Assembly: GCF_042646385.1 (NCBI RefSeq)
Contig: NZ_JBHRTO010000001.1
Location: forward strand, 992,001 to 1,056,000
Source: Cypionkella sinensis
GTDB taxonomy: Bacteria > Pseudomonadota > Alphaproteobacteria > Rhodobacterales > Rhodobacteraceae
Length of the DNA stretch: 64,000 bases
Reading direction: 5' to 3'
Positions 18,317-26,485 of the stretch are shown here, piece by piece (the first letter of the stretch is position 1; each line of letters starts with the position of its first letter). A model generated the notes under the pieces. The model worked only from the letters and a program-made list of their open reading frames with translations. It did not search any database and was not told the origin of the DNA. The position numbers and the translations under genes were made by a program.

Positions 18317-19687
18317 ATGAGCCTGGATGCCGTCCTGTCCCGCATCGACACCGATCTGCCGCAGGCGCTGCACCGTCTGCTGGAGCTTTTGCGAATCCCG
18401 TCGATTTCCACCGATCCGGCCTTCAAGCCCGATTGCGCCCGCGCCGCAGACTGGTTGGTCGAAGATCTTAAGTCTTTGGGGTTTGAGGCTGCTTCGCGCC
18501 CGACCCCCGGCCATCCGATGGTAGTGGCGCATGGCGGATCGGGCGACAAACATCTGCTGTTTTACGGCCATTATGATGTGCAGCCGGTCGATCCGCTGAA
18601 CCTGTGGGACCGCGACCCGTTTGATCCGGCCGTGCAAGATACCCCGACGGGCAAAGTGATCCGTGGTCGTGGTGCTGCCGACGACAAGGGCCAGTTGATG
18701 ACCTTCCTAGAGGCATGCCGCGCCTGGAAAGCCGTACATGGCACCCTGCCCGGCAAGCTGACAATTTTCCTTGAGGGCGAAGAAGAATCCGGCTCGCCCA
18801 GCTTGATTCCGTTCATGCAAGCCAATGCTGCCGAATTGAAGGCTGATATCGCGCTGATCTGCGACACCGGCCTGTTCGATGACAATACCCCCGCCATCAC
18901 CACCATGCTGCGCGGGTTGCTGGGCGAGGAATTGACCATCCACGCCGCCAACAAAGATCTGCATTCCGGCTCTTACGGTGGGGCGGCGGCGAACCCGATC
19001 AAGATTCTGTCGAAAATCCTTGGCAATCTGACCGATGCAACAGGCCGCATCGTGATCCCGAACTTTTATGATGGCGTCACAGAACTGCCCGATTCCATCC
19101 GCCAGCAATGGCAATCACTGTCGTTCGATCACGCGAAATTCCTCGGCGACGTCGGGCTATCGATTCCGATTGGCGAGCAAGACCGCACGCCGCTGGAAAT
19201 GCTGTGGTCGCGCCCCACGGCGGAAATCAATGGCATCTGGGGCGGCTATACCGGCGAAGGCTTCAAAACCGTGCTGCCCGCGCAGGCACATGCGAAAGTC
19301 TCATTCCGTTTGGTCGGTGATCAAGATGCCGACGCGATCCGCAGCAATTTCCGCGCTTGGGTCGAAGCACAAGTTCCCGCCGATTGTCGGGTCGAATGGA
19401 AAGGCCACGGCGGCGGCGGTGCCAGCGTGATGTCGATCACCGACCCTGCGTTTGAGGCTGCGCGTCAAGCCCTGACCGACGAATGGCACGTGCCTGCCGC
19501 TTATATCGGCTGCGGCGGTTCGATCCCGATTGCGGGCTATTTCAAGACCTATCTGGATATGGATGCGATGCTGATCGGCTTTGGCCGCGATGATGATCAG
19601 ATCCATTCGCCGAACGAAAAGTATGATCTGGAATGTTTCCACAAGGGCATCCGTTCATGGGCGCGCATCCTGCAGAAACTTGCCTAA
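18317..19687 (+). CDS. M20 family dipeptidase
   Basis: Cytosolic di-zinc peptidase of the M20/ArgE/CNDP type, 456 residues. It most likely hydrolyses dipeptides or related amide bonds, and the exact substrate is unknown. Metal-binding motifs are in order: FYGHYDVQP (His), GRGAADDKGQ (bridging Asp), EGEEESGS (catalytic and ligand Glu), and CDTGLF (Asp). The dimerisation domain fills about residues 195-345. The final histidine ligand is in DQIHSPNEKYDLECF. The ATG at 18317 has an AAGGAG site. The open frame reaching back to 17984 overlaps the neighbouring exported-protein gene and is rejected. Confidence 0.92.
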   Translation: MSLDAVLSRIDTDLPQALHRLLELLRIPSISTDPAFKPDCARAADWLVEDLKSLGFEAASRPTPGHPMVVAHGGSGDKHLLFYGHYDVQPVDPLNLWDRDPFDPAVQDTPTGKVIRGRGAADDKGQLMTFLEACRAWKAVHGTLPGKLTIFLEGEEESGSPSLIPFMQANAAELKADIALICDTGLFDDNTPAITTMLRGLLGEELTIHAANKDLHSGSYGGAAANPIKILSKILGNLTDATGRIVIPNFYDGVTELPDSIRQQWQSLSFDHAKFLGDVGLSIPIGEQDRTPLEMLWSRPTAEINGIWGGYTGEGFKTVLPAQAHAKVSFRLVGDQDADAIRSNFRAWVEAQVPADCRVEWKGHGGGGASVMSITDPAFEAARQALTDEWHVPAAYIGCGGSIPIAGYFKTYLDMDAMLIGFGRDDDQIHSPNEKYDLECFHKGIRSWARILQKLA

Positions 19688-19692
19688 AGAAA

Positions 19693-19714
19693 ATGGGGGC
19701 CAACTGGCCCCCAT
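19693..19714 (-). terminator. hairpin between convergent genes
   Basis: ATGGGGGCCA and TGGCCCCCAT form a 10-bp inverted repeat 22 bp past the DUF1344 stop on the minus strand, where it is followed by TTTCTTT. It can also stop transcription from the M20 peptidase gene on the other strand. Confidence 0.55.
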
Positions 19715-19736
19715 CCCCCCAGCCCTGCGGCTGATG

Positions 19737-20000
19737 TCAGCTTTTGACCATGCTGACGGCGCTGGCCTCGTGGACCTTGCCCTTCAGTTCCCAAACCACG
19801 GCAACCTTTTCGCCCACCTTCAACCCCGGATCCTTGAAGCCCTTCGGCAGCATATAGGCCGTGCCATCAGCCAAAGTGATGGTGTGGGTTTTCATATCCA
19901 GCGATTTGATCACCCCATCGGTGGTGGTCGGCGCGGCCATGGCGATCGAGCCTGCACCGAGGGAAAGAACAATCGCGGCGGGTAGCATAAAAGCACGCAT
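19737..20000 (-). CDS. DUF1344 small exported protein
   Basis: An 87-residue protein with a signal peptide (cleavage near SIAMAAP, about residue 23) and a mature domain of about 64 residues matching DUF1344, seen as DGVIKSLDMKTHTITLADG and GFKDPGLKVGEKVAVVWE. The fold is probably a small OB-like beta barrel. The family is common in Rhizobiales and Rhodobacterales, is periplasmic, and has no assigned biochemical role. A GGAG ribosome-binding site precedes the ATG. The gene stands alone, convergent with the M20 peptidase gene and divergent from the acetyltransferase gene. The 220-bp gap to the latter shows no clear feature. Confidence 0.85.
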   Translation of the reverse strand: MRAFMLPAAIVLSLGAGSIAMAAPTTTDGVIKSLDMKTHTITLADGTAYMLPKGFKDPGLKVGEKVAVVWELKGKVHEASAVSMVKS

Positions 20001-20220
20001 CTGCGTAACTCCGAATTTTGGACCGGGGGCGCACCCCTTCAGTCATATGTCGAAACCGTCTTGGTCTGTCGCGTCGGCGGAGGTTTTTCCGTCCGGCAGA
20101 TCCCGGCTTCACGGGTTTTATACACCCGCCAAAGCGAAAGGAAATCGGGGGGCACCGGCTTGTGAAGCGCTGTGAAAGCTGCGAGATTTCTACGTGATCC
20201 CTTAGGCGGAAGGCCCTGAA

Positions 20221-20664
20221 ATGACGCTTCAAATTCGTAATACTGCGCCGGAGGATGAAGCAGAATGGCGCGCGCTCTGGGCGCAGTATCTGGCCTTCTA
20301 CAAGGTCGATCTTGCCACTGAAGTCACCGCAAACACCTGGGCGCGCGCACATGACCCCGCCAGCCCGATGCGAATCCGTGTGGCGGTTGAAAAGGGCACG
20401 ATTCTGGGCTTTGCCGTGCATCTGCACCACCCTTCAACCTGGGTGATGGGCGAGGATTGCTATCTGGAGGATCTGTTCGTCAGCCCCGATGCCCGCGGCA
20501 AAGGCGTCGGCCGCGCGCTGATCCAAGACCTTGCCGCTTTGGCCAAAGCCAACGGCTGGCACCGGCTGTATTGGCACACCGATGAAGGCAACGCGACCGC
20601 GCGCCGCCTATATGACAGCTTTACCCCCAGCGACGGCCATGTGCGCTATCGGATGAAACTGTAA
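20221..20664 (+). CDS. GNAT family N-acetyltransferase
   Basis: Single-domain acetyltransferase of 147 residues that would transfer an acetyl group from acetyl-CoA to an amine. The acetyl-CoA binding motif A is visible as LEDLFVSPDARGKGVGRALI (about residues 81-100), followed by a helix and the WHTDEGNATARRLYDSF region typical of motif B. The length fits a minimal GNAT fold. The acceptor is unknown. A GGAAGG site precedes the ATG. A hairpin without a clear T-run (20726-20744) lies downstream, before the convergent tRNA genes. Confidence 0.88.
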   Translation: MTLQIRNTAPEDEAEWRALWAQYLAFYKVDLATEVTANTWARAHDPASPMRIRVAVEKGTILGFAVHLHHPSTWVMGEDCYLEDLFVSPDARGKGVGRALIQDLAALAKANGWHRLYWHTDEGNATARRLYDSFTPSDGHVRYRMKL

Positions 20665-20725
20665 GCAATTCGCCCAAAGTTTGATTCAAATTGCGCTTCA
20701 CATTGGCAGAAATACTCTGCGGAGT

Positions 20726-20744
20726 GTGAGGTGCAAAACCTCAC
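20726..20744. other. perfect hairpin between acetyltransferase and tRNA-Asp genes
   Basis: GTGAGGT and ACCTCAC pair around a GCAAA loop. No strong T-run follows on either strand, so termination is uncertain. The sequence just before it, AAATACTCTGCGGAG, resembles part of the dispersed repeat seen at 9187 and 51057. Confidence 0.4.
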
Positions 20745-20801
20745 GCACGCGCATGAAGAAAGCGAAGGTATCAAGCATAGAGGTTGGGAAATCGAGTGAA
20801 A

Positions 20802-20878
20802 TGGCGCGGTGGACGGGGCTCGAACCCGCGACCCCCGGCGTGACAGGCCGGTACTCTAACCAACTGAGCTACCACCGC
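20802..20878 (-). tRNA. tRNA-Asp (GTC), copy 2
   Basis: The cloverleaf is complete: acceptor stem GCGGTGG with CCACCGC, discriminator G, encoded CCA, T loop GTTCGAGCC, and anticodon GTC (complement at 20842-20844). All 77 bases match the upstream copy at 20915-20991. Confidence 0.97.
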
Positions 20879-20914
20879 GCTTTTCACTTCGGTCAACGAT
20901 CAATCAGAGGCAAG

Positions 20915-20991
20915 TGGCGCGGTGGACGGGGCTCGAACCCGCGACCCCCGGCGTGACAGGCCGGTACTCTAACCAACTGAGCTACCACCGC
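20915..20991 (-). tRNA. tRNA-Asp (GTC), copy 1
   Basis: The first of two identical tandem copies on the minus strand, separated by 36 bp, with encoded CCA end and GTC anticodon. The pair is likely transcribed together. Confidence 0.97.
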
Positions 20992-21088
20992 CGCCTTGCC
21001 CCCGGTTGCCCGAGGCGTTCAATCTCTTGAACGTGTCGGGGTATTACGCAAGGGGCCAAGCGGCGTCAAGCAGGTTCCGACAGGTTTT

Positions 21089-22018
21089 TCAATGATCTGG
21101 TGCCGGGATGAATTCTGCATTGTCGGCAGGCGGCAGTTGAAACCGCCCATGCGCCCAATCCCCTGCCCGCCACGCCTCTTTCGCGGCCTCGATCCGCTCT
21201 TTTGACGAGGCCACAAAGTTCCACCAGATATGCCGCGGCCCATCCATCGTGGCCCCACCCAACAGCATGATGCGTGCGCCCTCGGCCCCGGCTTTCACCG
21301 AAATGCCATCACCGGGACGAAACACCAGCATCGCGCCTACGCCGTGGGTCTGCCCGCCTTGGCTGACTTCACCCGCCAGCACATAGACGCCGCGATCTTC
21401 ATGCTCGTCGGGCAGCGGCAGGCTCGCCCCCGGTGCCAGCGTTGCATCGGCGTAGAACGTCTCGGAGGACAGATCCAGTGGCACCTTCGCGCCCCAAGCA
21501 GAGCCCAGAATCAACCGCACCTGCTTACCCTCGGCTTCCAGAAACGGCAGCGCATCCACGCCCAGATTGTGAAACGCGGGCGGTGCGTCTTCCTGCGCCT
21601 TAGTCAGTGCCAGCCAAGTCTGCAAACCGAACAAGGTCTGCGGCAACGCCCCGTCAGTGCGCTCGGAATGGGTGATGCCGTGCCCCGCCTGCATCAGATT
21701 GACCTCACCGGGCGCGATCCAAGCATCAGTACCGAGCGAATCGCGGTGATGCATCCGGCCCTTCAGAAGATAGGTGACAGTCGAAAGACCAATATGCGGA
21801 TGCGGGCGCACATCGACGCCTTTGCCGGTCAGAAACTCGGCTGGTCCCATCTGATCAAAGAAGATGAACGGCCCCACCATCTGCCGCTGCGCCGAGGGCA
21901 AGGCGCGGCGCACCTCGAACCCGCCCAGATCGCGCGCGCGCGGAATGATCAGCGCCTCAATCGCATCCACCTGATTGCCGATCGGAATCGACGCGTCCAA
22001 CAAAGGATTCCAGCTCAT
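21089..22018 (-). CDS. pirin family protein
   Basis: Cupin-fold metal protein of 309 residues. Bacterial pirins variously act as quercetinase-like dioxygenases or as regulators of metabolic enzymes, and the role here is not clear. The N-terminal cupin holds the metal-site histidines in VRPHPHIGLSTVTYL and GRMHHRDSLG and the His/Glu in QAGHGITHSE. The C-terminal pirin domain has the GAEGARIMLLGG motif and ends in NFVASSKERIEAAK. I chose the ATG at 22018 because a GGAGG site lies just before it. The in-frame ATG at 22030 overlaps that site. Confidence 0.92.
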   Translation of the reverse strand: MSWNPLLDASIPIGNQVDAIEALIIPRARDLGGFEVRRALPSAQRQMVGPFIFFDQMGPAEFLTGKGVDVRPHPHIGLSTVTYLLKGRMHHRDSLGTDAWIAPGEVNLMQAGHGITHSERTDGALPQTLFGLQTWLALTKAQEDAPPAFHNLGVDALPFLEAEGKQVRLILGSAWGAKVPLDLSSETFYADATLAPGASLPLPDEHEDRGVYVLAGEVSQGGQTHGVGAMLVFRPGDGISVKAGAEGARIMLLGGATMDGPRHIWWNFVASSKERIEAAKEAWRAGDWAHGRFQLPPADNAEFIPAPDH

Positions 22019-22118
22019 TTTCGCCTCCATCTCTGAAGGCCAAGATAGGGGCTAAATGCGCACAGACCCAGACCCTGTGCGCGCGCGGTTTCTGTGCGTA
22101 TGCGCGCAGAGCAGACTA

Positions 22119-22136
22119 AAACAGTACAAGCTGTTG
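22119..22136 (-). terminator. weak terminator-like hairpin after tRNA-Val
   Basis: On the minus strand AACAG and CTGTT pair around six bases and are followed by TTTAG, six bases past the tRNA 3' end. The stem is short. Confidence 0.35.
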
Positions 22137-22141
22137 AAAAA

Positions 22142-22217
22142 TGGTGGGTCGTGACGGACTCGAACCGCCGACATTCTCGGTGTAAACGAGACGCTCTACC
22201 AACTGAGCTAACAACCC
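22142..22217 (-). tRNA. tRNA-Val (TAC)
   Basis: Acceptor GGGTTGT pairs with ACGACCC (one G-T pair), discriminator A and encoded CCA follow, and the anticodon loop TTTACAC gives anticodon TAC (complement at 22182-22184). The length is 76 bases. The 185 bp to the next gene shows nothing I can name. Confidence 0.96.
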
Positions 22218-22402
22218 GCGCCGTTCTCATAGCCAAGCGCTGGGCCTAGCACAACCCCTTTGCTCGGACAAAAAAGCAGGCTGTCGGCGGGATCTTTCTT
22301 AAGATGATGGCGAAATCAGAGGCTTGAATACCCGACGGCCACTTCCATCTCCATCGTCACGCCAAAGTTAGTCTAGGTGGCGGCCACCACGCCCGCCTGC
22401 GC

Positions 22403-23263
22403 TCAACACAGGCTGCGAAACCGCTCTACCATCACATCCAGCACCTCTGCCGGATCACGCTGCCACCAATGCGCGGCGCTGAAGATTTCGACTTCGCACG
22501 CTCCGGTATAGCCCGCGCCCTCGACTGCCTGGCGCAGGCCGCGCAGATCGGCCACGCCATCGCCCATCATGCCGCGATCTAACAGCACGTCTTGCGTATC
22601 CACCAGCCAGTCGCACAGGTGATAGCCAAAGATGCGCTGCCCGGCGCGGGCAAGTTGGCGCGGAAGATCAGTGTCCCACCAGACATGATAGGCATCAATC
22701 GCCACCCCCAGATTGGGCGCTGCAATGGCGTCGCAGATATCCAGCGCATCGCGTGTGGTGGTCAGACAGGATCGGTTGCCACCATAGACCGGATTGAGCG
22801 GTTCAAGCGCCAGCTTCACCCCGCGCGCAGCGGCATAGGGTGCCGCTTCTGCCACCCGCTCTGTCACTCGCTGCAGGCTGTCGCGCACGCCCTTGCTGCC
22901 AGGGTCTACGCCGCCGACCACGATGGTCAGCACGCCGGCCTGCAAGGCAGCAGCCATGTCAATCGCGGCTTGAAAATCATCCATCACCGCCGCATGGCCA
23001 CGTGGTGCCATCGGGCCCACCAAAAACGGCGTCCGGCACAGGCCCACAACCTGCAACCCCGCCGCGCGCGCACGTTCGCCGATCTGCACCGCCCGCGCGC
23101 CAATCTCGCGCCGCCAGAACACGATGCCGCCAAAGCCCCGTTCGGCGCAGGCGTCAATCACCCGCTCGGTTGACCATCCGGCCCCTGCCCCGTCAAGGTT
23201 GTGGCCCAAACTTGCCGTGTTCAGCGCAAGGGCCGAATGATCATTCGTAAAATCGCGCATCAT
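22403..23263 (-). CDS. sugar phosphate isomerase/epimerase family TIM-barrel protein
   Basis: A 286-residue xylose-isomerase-like TIM barrel. Family members include hydroxypyruvate isomerase, inosose dehydratase, tagatose epimerase and C-glycoside lyases. The metal site is readable: Glu in LALEPLNPVYGG, Asp/His in AIDAYHVWWDTDL, His in GYHLCDWL, and Glu in CEVEIFSA. It is the last gene of a four-gene operon starting at the acyl-CoA dehydrogenase and overlaps the DUF993 stop, indicating coupled translation. The pairing with DUF993 suggests the two act on consecutive keto-sugar intermediates. The substrate is unknown. Confidence 0.85.
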   Translation of the reverse strand: MMRDFTNDHSALALNTASLGHNLDGAGAGWSTERVIDACAERGFGGIVFWRREIGARAVQIGERARAAGLQVVGLCRTPFLVGPMAPRGHAAVMDDFQAAIDMAAALQAGVLTIVVGGVDPGSKGVRDSLQRVTERVAEAAPYAAARGVKLALEPLNPVYGGNRSCLTTTRDALDICDAIAAPNLGVAIDAYHVWWDTDLPRQLARAGQRIFGYHLCDWLVDTQDVLLDRGMMGDGVADLRGLRQAVEGAGYTGACEVEIFSAAHWWQRDPAEVLDVMVERFRSLC

Positions 23264-24405
23264 GCACCGTAGACGCCCAGCAGCTTTTGCATCCGCGCCA
23301 CCGCCAGATCGGGGTCACGCAGCAAGCCACAGCCATCGGCCAGCCGGAAAACTTCGGTGAAATACGGCAAGGGCCGCATCGCCTGCGCACCGTTCAGCAT
23401 GATGAAATGGTCCTGAAAGCCGTTCAGCCAGGCCAGAAACACCACGCCCGTCTTGTAATACTGCGTTGGCGCACGAAAGATCAGCCGTGCCAGTGGCACA
23501 GTCGGGTCCAGCGTGGCACGAAATGCCTGCGCATCGCCCTCGCCCAGTTTTTGCACGGCATAAGCCGCAGCCGGGGCAAGTGGATCAAAAATGCCCAACA
23601 GCGCATGCGAATAGCCAAGGCTGTCGCCCTCGATCAGTTCGGGGTAGTTGAAATCATCGCCGGTATACATTTTGACACCCGCAGGCAGCCGACGGCGCAT
23701 CTGGATTTCCTTGTCCTTGTCCAGCAACGAAATCTTGATGCCATCGACTTTGGCAACATTGCCGTTGATCACCGCCAGCGCAGTTTCCAGCGCCTGATCA
23801 AAGCTTGACGCCGCCCAGTAGCCCGCAAGTGCCGGATCGAACATCTCACCCAGCCAATGCAACACCACCGGATGATCGCAAGCTGCCAACACCTCGGAAT
23901 AGACCTTGATGTAATCTTCCGGCCGCTTCGCCGCCTGCACCAGCGCGCGGCTGGCCATCAGGATGATTCGCCCACCCAGCGCCTGAACAGCCTCGACTTG
24001 GGCCAGATAGGCAGCCTTCACCTGATCCAGTGTATATTTCCCCGGCGGCAGATGATCCGTACCGCAGCCATTGGCCACCAGCGCATCGGGCAATTCCGCC
24101 TTGGTGCGCCGGATCAGCTCCAGCGCCCCCGGCCAATCCAGCCCCATGCCGCGCTGCGCAGTATCCATCGCCTCGGCGATGCCCAAGCCCATCCCGGCAA
24201 GGTAGCGACGAAACGCCATCGTTTTTTCCCAATCCACCACCGCGCGGCCCGAGGGATCGCTTGCGGTGAACGGATCGGCCACCACATGCGCCGCCGAATA
24301 GACCACCCGCGCTGGATCGGCCCCCAGCGTGGCCTGCGCAATCGGGGTGCCCTGCAAGTGATACGCCACCGGACGGCCCGTCAGATCAGGGAGGAGAATC
24401 TTCAT
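23260..24405 (-). CDS. DUF993 family protein, putative aldolase-like TIM barrel
   Basis: A 381-residue member of DUF993, a family with similarity to dihydrodipicolinate-synthase/class I aldolase barrels and no established reaction to my knowledge. A candidate Schiff-base lysine lies in KVDGIKISLLDKDKEI (about residues 215-230), preceded by VVLHWLGEMFDPAL. A GAGGTG site precedes the ATG. It overlaps the isomerase-like gene downstream by four bases and follows the SDR gene by nine. The context of dehydrogenases and an isomerase makes a retro-aldol cleavage, giving two short carbon fragments, a reasonable guess. It is inference only. Confidence 0.82.
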   Translation of the reverse strand: MKILLPDLTGRPVAYHLQGTPIAQATLGADPARVVYSAAHVVADPFTASDPSGRAVVDWEKTMAFRRYLAGMGLGIAEAMDTAQRGMGLDWPGALELIRRTKAELPDALVANGCGTDHLPPGKYTLDQVKAAYLAQVEAVQALGGRIILMASRALVQAAKRPEDYIKVYSEVLAACDHPVVLHWLGEMFDPALAGYWAASSFDQALETALAVINGNVAKVDGIKISLLDKDKEIQMRRRLPAGVKMYTGDDFNYPELIEGDSLGYSHALLGIFDPLAPAAAYAVQKLGEGDAQAFRATLDPTVPLARLIFRAPTQYYKTGVVFLAWLNGFQDHFIMLNGAQAMRPLPYFTEVFRLADGCGLLRDPDLAVARMQKLLGVYGA

Positions 24406-24414
24406 AGCCGCACC

Positions 24415-25191
24415 TCAAAAACGAGGAACAAGCATCCCGGCATCGGCCGAGATCACCTGTCCGGTGGTATAGGGAAGCTTGCCAGAAGCAAGCGAAGCGA
24501 TAATCGCGCCGATATCCTCGGGCGAACCCACGCGCGGGAACAGCGTCAGCCCGTCCTCGGCACGTTTGCGATACATCTCGATGACCGGCGCGGTCATTTC
24601 CGTGGCAATCAGCCCCGGCTGCACATCGTAAACCGCGATATTCTCGGGCCCCAGCCGCACTGCCAGCGCTTTGGATACCATCGCCGCCGCTGCTTTGCTG
24701 GCGCAGTATTCCGCCCGCTGCACTGCCACCGCCATCGCATTGGACGAGGTGACATTGACGATGGCATGAAACACCGCCGCATCGCGCGGGCGGGCCAACA
24801 CACGCTTGGCAAAGGCCTGCGCCAGAAAGAACATCGCCTTGCTGTTGATGTTCAGGCAGCGATCCCAGCTTGCCTCGGACACTTCCAGCAGATCGCCGCG
24901 CTGCAACACGCCAACGCCTGCATTGTTCACCAGCGTCGTCAGCGGCCCCAAAGCCGCCTCGACCTGCGCCAAAGCCGGGTCATGTGCGGATAAATCGCTG
25001 ACATCGAAAGGCGCTGCGACACAAGGCCCGATGGCCTGCACCGCCGCCACCGCCGCGCGCAATTCGGCATCGTCAACCGGCCCGTTCACCGCCACCGCAA
25101 AGCCCTCGGCGGCCAGTGCCTTGGCGGTCGCAAGACCAATGCCGCGCGACGAGCCTGTGACCAAAGCAACTTGCATCCCCCGAACCGTCAC
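24415..25191 (-). CDS. SDR family oxidoreductase
   Basis: NAD(P)-dependent short-chain dehydrogenase, 258 residues, annotated in relatives as 3-ketoacyl-ACP reductase-like. The nucleotide-binding motif is TGSSRGIG, NNAG is present, and the catalytic triad is Ser in NVTSSNAM with YCASK. A GTG start at 25191 overlaps the TGA of the acyl-CoA dehydrogenase, and an ATG at 25176 is an alternative. In an operon with an acyl-CoA dehydrogenase it may serve as the 3-hydroxyacyl-CoA dehydrogenase of a beta-oxidation-like sequence, or oxidise a sugar acid. Sequence alone does not decide. Confidence 0.88.
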   Translation of the reverse strand: MTVRGMQVALVTGSSRGIGLATAKALAAEGFAVAVNGPVDDAELRAAVAAVQAIGPCVAAPFDVSDLSAHDPALAQVEAALGPLTTLVNNAGVGVLQRGDLLEVSEASWDRCLNINSKAMFFLAQAFAKRVLARPRDAAVFHAIVNVTSSNAMAVAVQRAEYCASKAAAAMVSKALAVRLGPENIAVYDVQPGLIATEMTAPVIEMYRKRAEDGLTLFPRVGSPEDIGAIIASLASGKLPYTTGQVISADAGMLVPRF

Positions 25192-26330
25192 GATCTGGCG
25201 CCCTTCTTCAGCAATTCGCGCGCGATGATCATGCGCTGGATCTGCTGCGTGCCCTCGTAGATCTGGGTGATCTTGGCATCGCGATACAGCCGCTCGACCT
25301 CAAAGCCGCGGATATAGCCCGAGCCGCCGAATACCTGCACCGCATCGGCGGTCCGCTGTACCGCCATATCTCCGGCAAAGCATTTTGCCATGGAACAGGC
25401 CTTGGTTGCATCCTCGCCCCGGTCAATTTTGACGGCAGCCGATTGCACCAACAGCCGCGCCGCTTCGATATCGCGCGCCATATCGGCCAGCAGCCACTGC
25501 ACGCCCTGAAATTCAGAAATCGACTTGCCAAACTGCCGCCGCTGCCCGGCGTAATCCACAGCGGCCTCAAGCCCCGCCTGCGCAATCCCGACCGCCAGTG
25601 CGGCGATGCCCACCCGGCCTTTGTCCAGCACCGACATCATCATGTGAAAGCCGCGCCCAGGCTGGCCCAGCAAAGCCCCCGCCCCCAGCCGCACATCCTT
25701 GAAATCAAGCCCGCCAACCTGACTGGCCCGCTGGCCCATCTTGTGCTCTTTCGGCCCGCGCGTGACGCCCGCACTGTGCAGATCGACGATGAAGATCGAC
25801 ATGCCGCGATTGCCGGCCTCTTTGTCTGTCCGCGCCAGCACGAAAGCCAGGTCGGCCACGGGCGCGTTGTGGATCCAGATTTTGCCGCCGTTCAGAATCC
25901 ACCCCTCACCATCGGCCACGGCGGTGGTGCGGATACCTGACACATCCGTCCCCGCCTCGGGTTCGGTGATGCAATAGGCCACCTTCGTCTTCATGCTCAG
26001 GATATCACCCAGCAGCGCCTGCTGCGCCGGCGTGCCGTGTCGCACCAGCAGGGTCGAGATCAACTCCAGCAGCCCGCATTGGTCCGCCACGCTGGCATAA
26101 CCGCGCGACAATTCCTCCATCACCAGCGCATAGGTCAGCGTATCAAAGCCCGGCCCGCCCAAAGCCTCGGGCACGCCAATGCCGAACAACCCCAGCTTGG
26201 CCATCTCATCATAAAGTCCCGCCGGGAATTTTTCTTCGCGGTCCAACTCCTCGGCGACCGGGCGGATCACCTGATCGGCAAAATCCCGCGCCATGTCGCG
26301 CACCTGAAGATGAGTCTCGGTCAGATACAT
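25188..26330 (-). CDS. acyl-CoA dehydrogenase
   Basis: FAD enzyme that introduces the alpha-beta double bond into an acyl-CoA and passes electrons to ETF. The 380-residue protein shows all three domains. Motifs are YCITEPEAGTDVSG (flavin contact), WIHNAPVADLAFVLART, FGKSISEFQGVQW, and the catalytic glutamate in QIYEGTQQIQRMII near residue 365. It heads the operon ACAD-SDR-DUF993-isomerase. A full operator (26346-26361) starts only 16 bp upstream of the ATG, well placed to block initiation. The chain shape of the substrate is not predictable. Confidence 0.93.
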   Translation of the reverse strand: MYLTETHLQVRDMARDFADQVIRPVAEELDREEKFPAGLYDEMAKLGLFGIGVPEALGGPGFDTLTYALVMEELSRGYASVADQCGLLELISTLLVRHGTPAQQALLGDILSMKTKVAYCITEPEAGTDVSGIRTTAVADGEGWILNGGKIWIHNAPVADLAFVLARTDKEAGNRGMSIFIVDLHSAGVTRGPKEHKMGQRASQVGGLDFKDVRLGAGALLGQPGRGFHMMMSVLDKGRVGIAALAVGIAQAGLEAAVDYAGQRRQFGKSISEFQGVQWLLADMARDIEAARLLVQSAAVKIDRGEDATKACSMAKCFAGDMAVQRTADAVQVFGGSGYIRGFEVERLYRDAKITQIYEGTQQIQRMIIARELLKKGARS

Positions 26331-26345
26331 GCCGCCCTCCGTTTA

Positions 26346-26361
26346 GTAACTATCTGGTTAC
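26346..26361. promoter_or_regulatory. candidate TetR operator 1 (acyl-CoA dehydrogenase operon)
   Basis: GTAACTATCTGGTTAC is an inverted repeat of GTAACYA and TGGTTAC arms around two bases. It is one of five related sites, all intergenic within 26.3-45.0 kb. Confidence 0.72.
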
Positions 26362-26449
26362 ATTATTGGCGCAAGCACCCATCGGTCAAGACCGAAAAAT
26401 CACCGCAAACCCGCAAACAGGCTTGCAGGGCCGGAAATCACCCGTATAA

Positions 26450-26465
26450 ATAACCAAACGGTTAC
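26450..26465. promoter_or_regulatory. candidate TetR operator 2 (aldo/keto reductase)
   Basis: ATAACCAAACGGTTAC has the same arms as the other sites and lies 21 bp before the chosen start of the aldo/keto reductase gene. With operator 1 it gives two sites in one 155-bp divergent promoter region. Confidence 0.7.
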
Positions 26466-26485
26466 TAATGACAGGAACCCATCCC

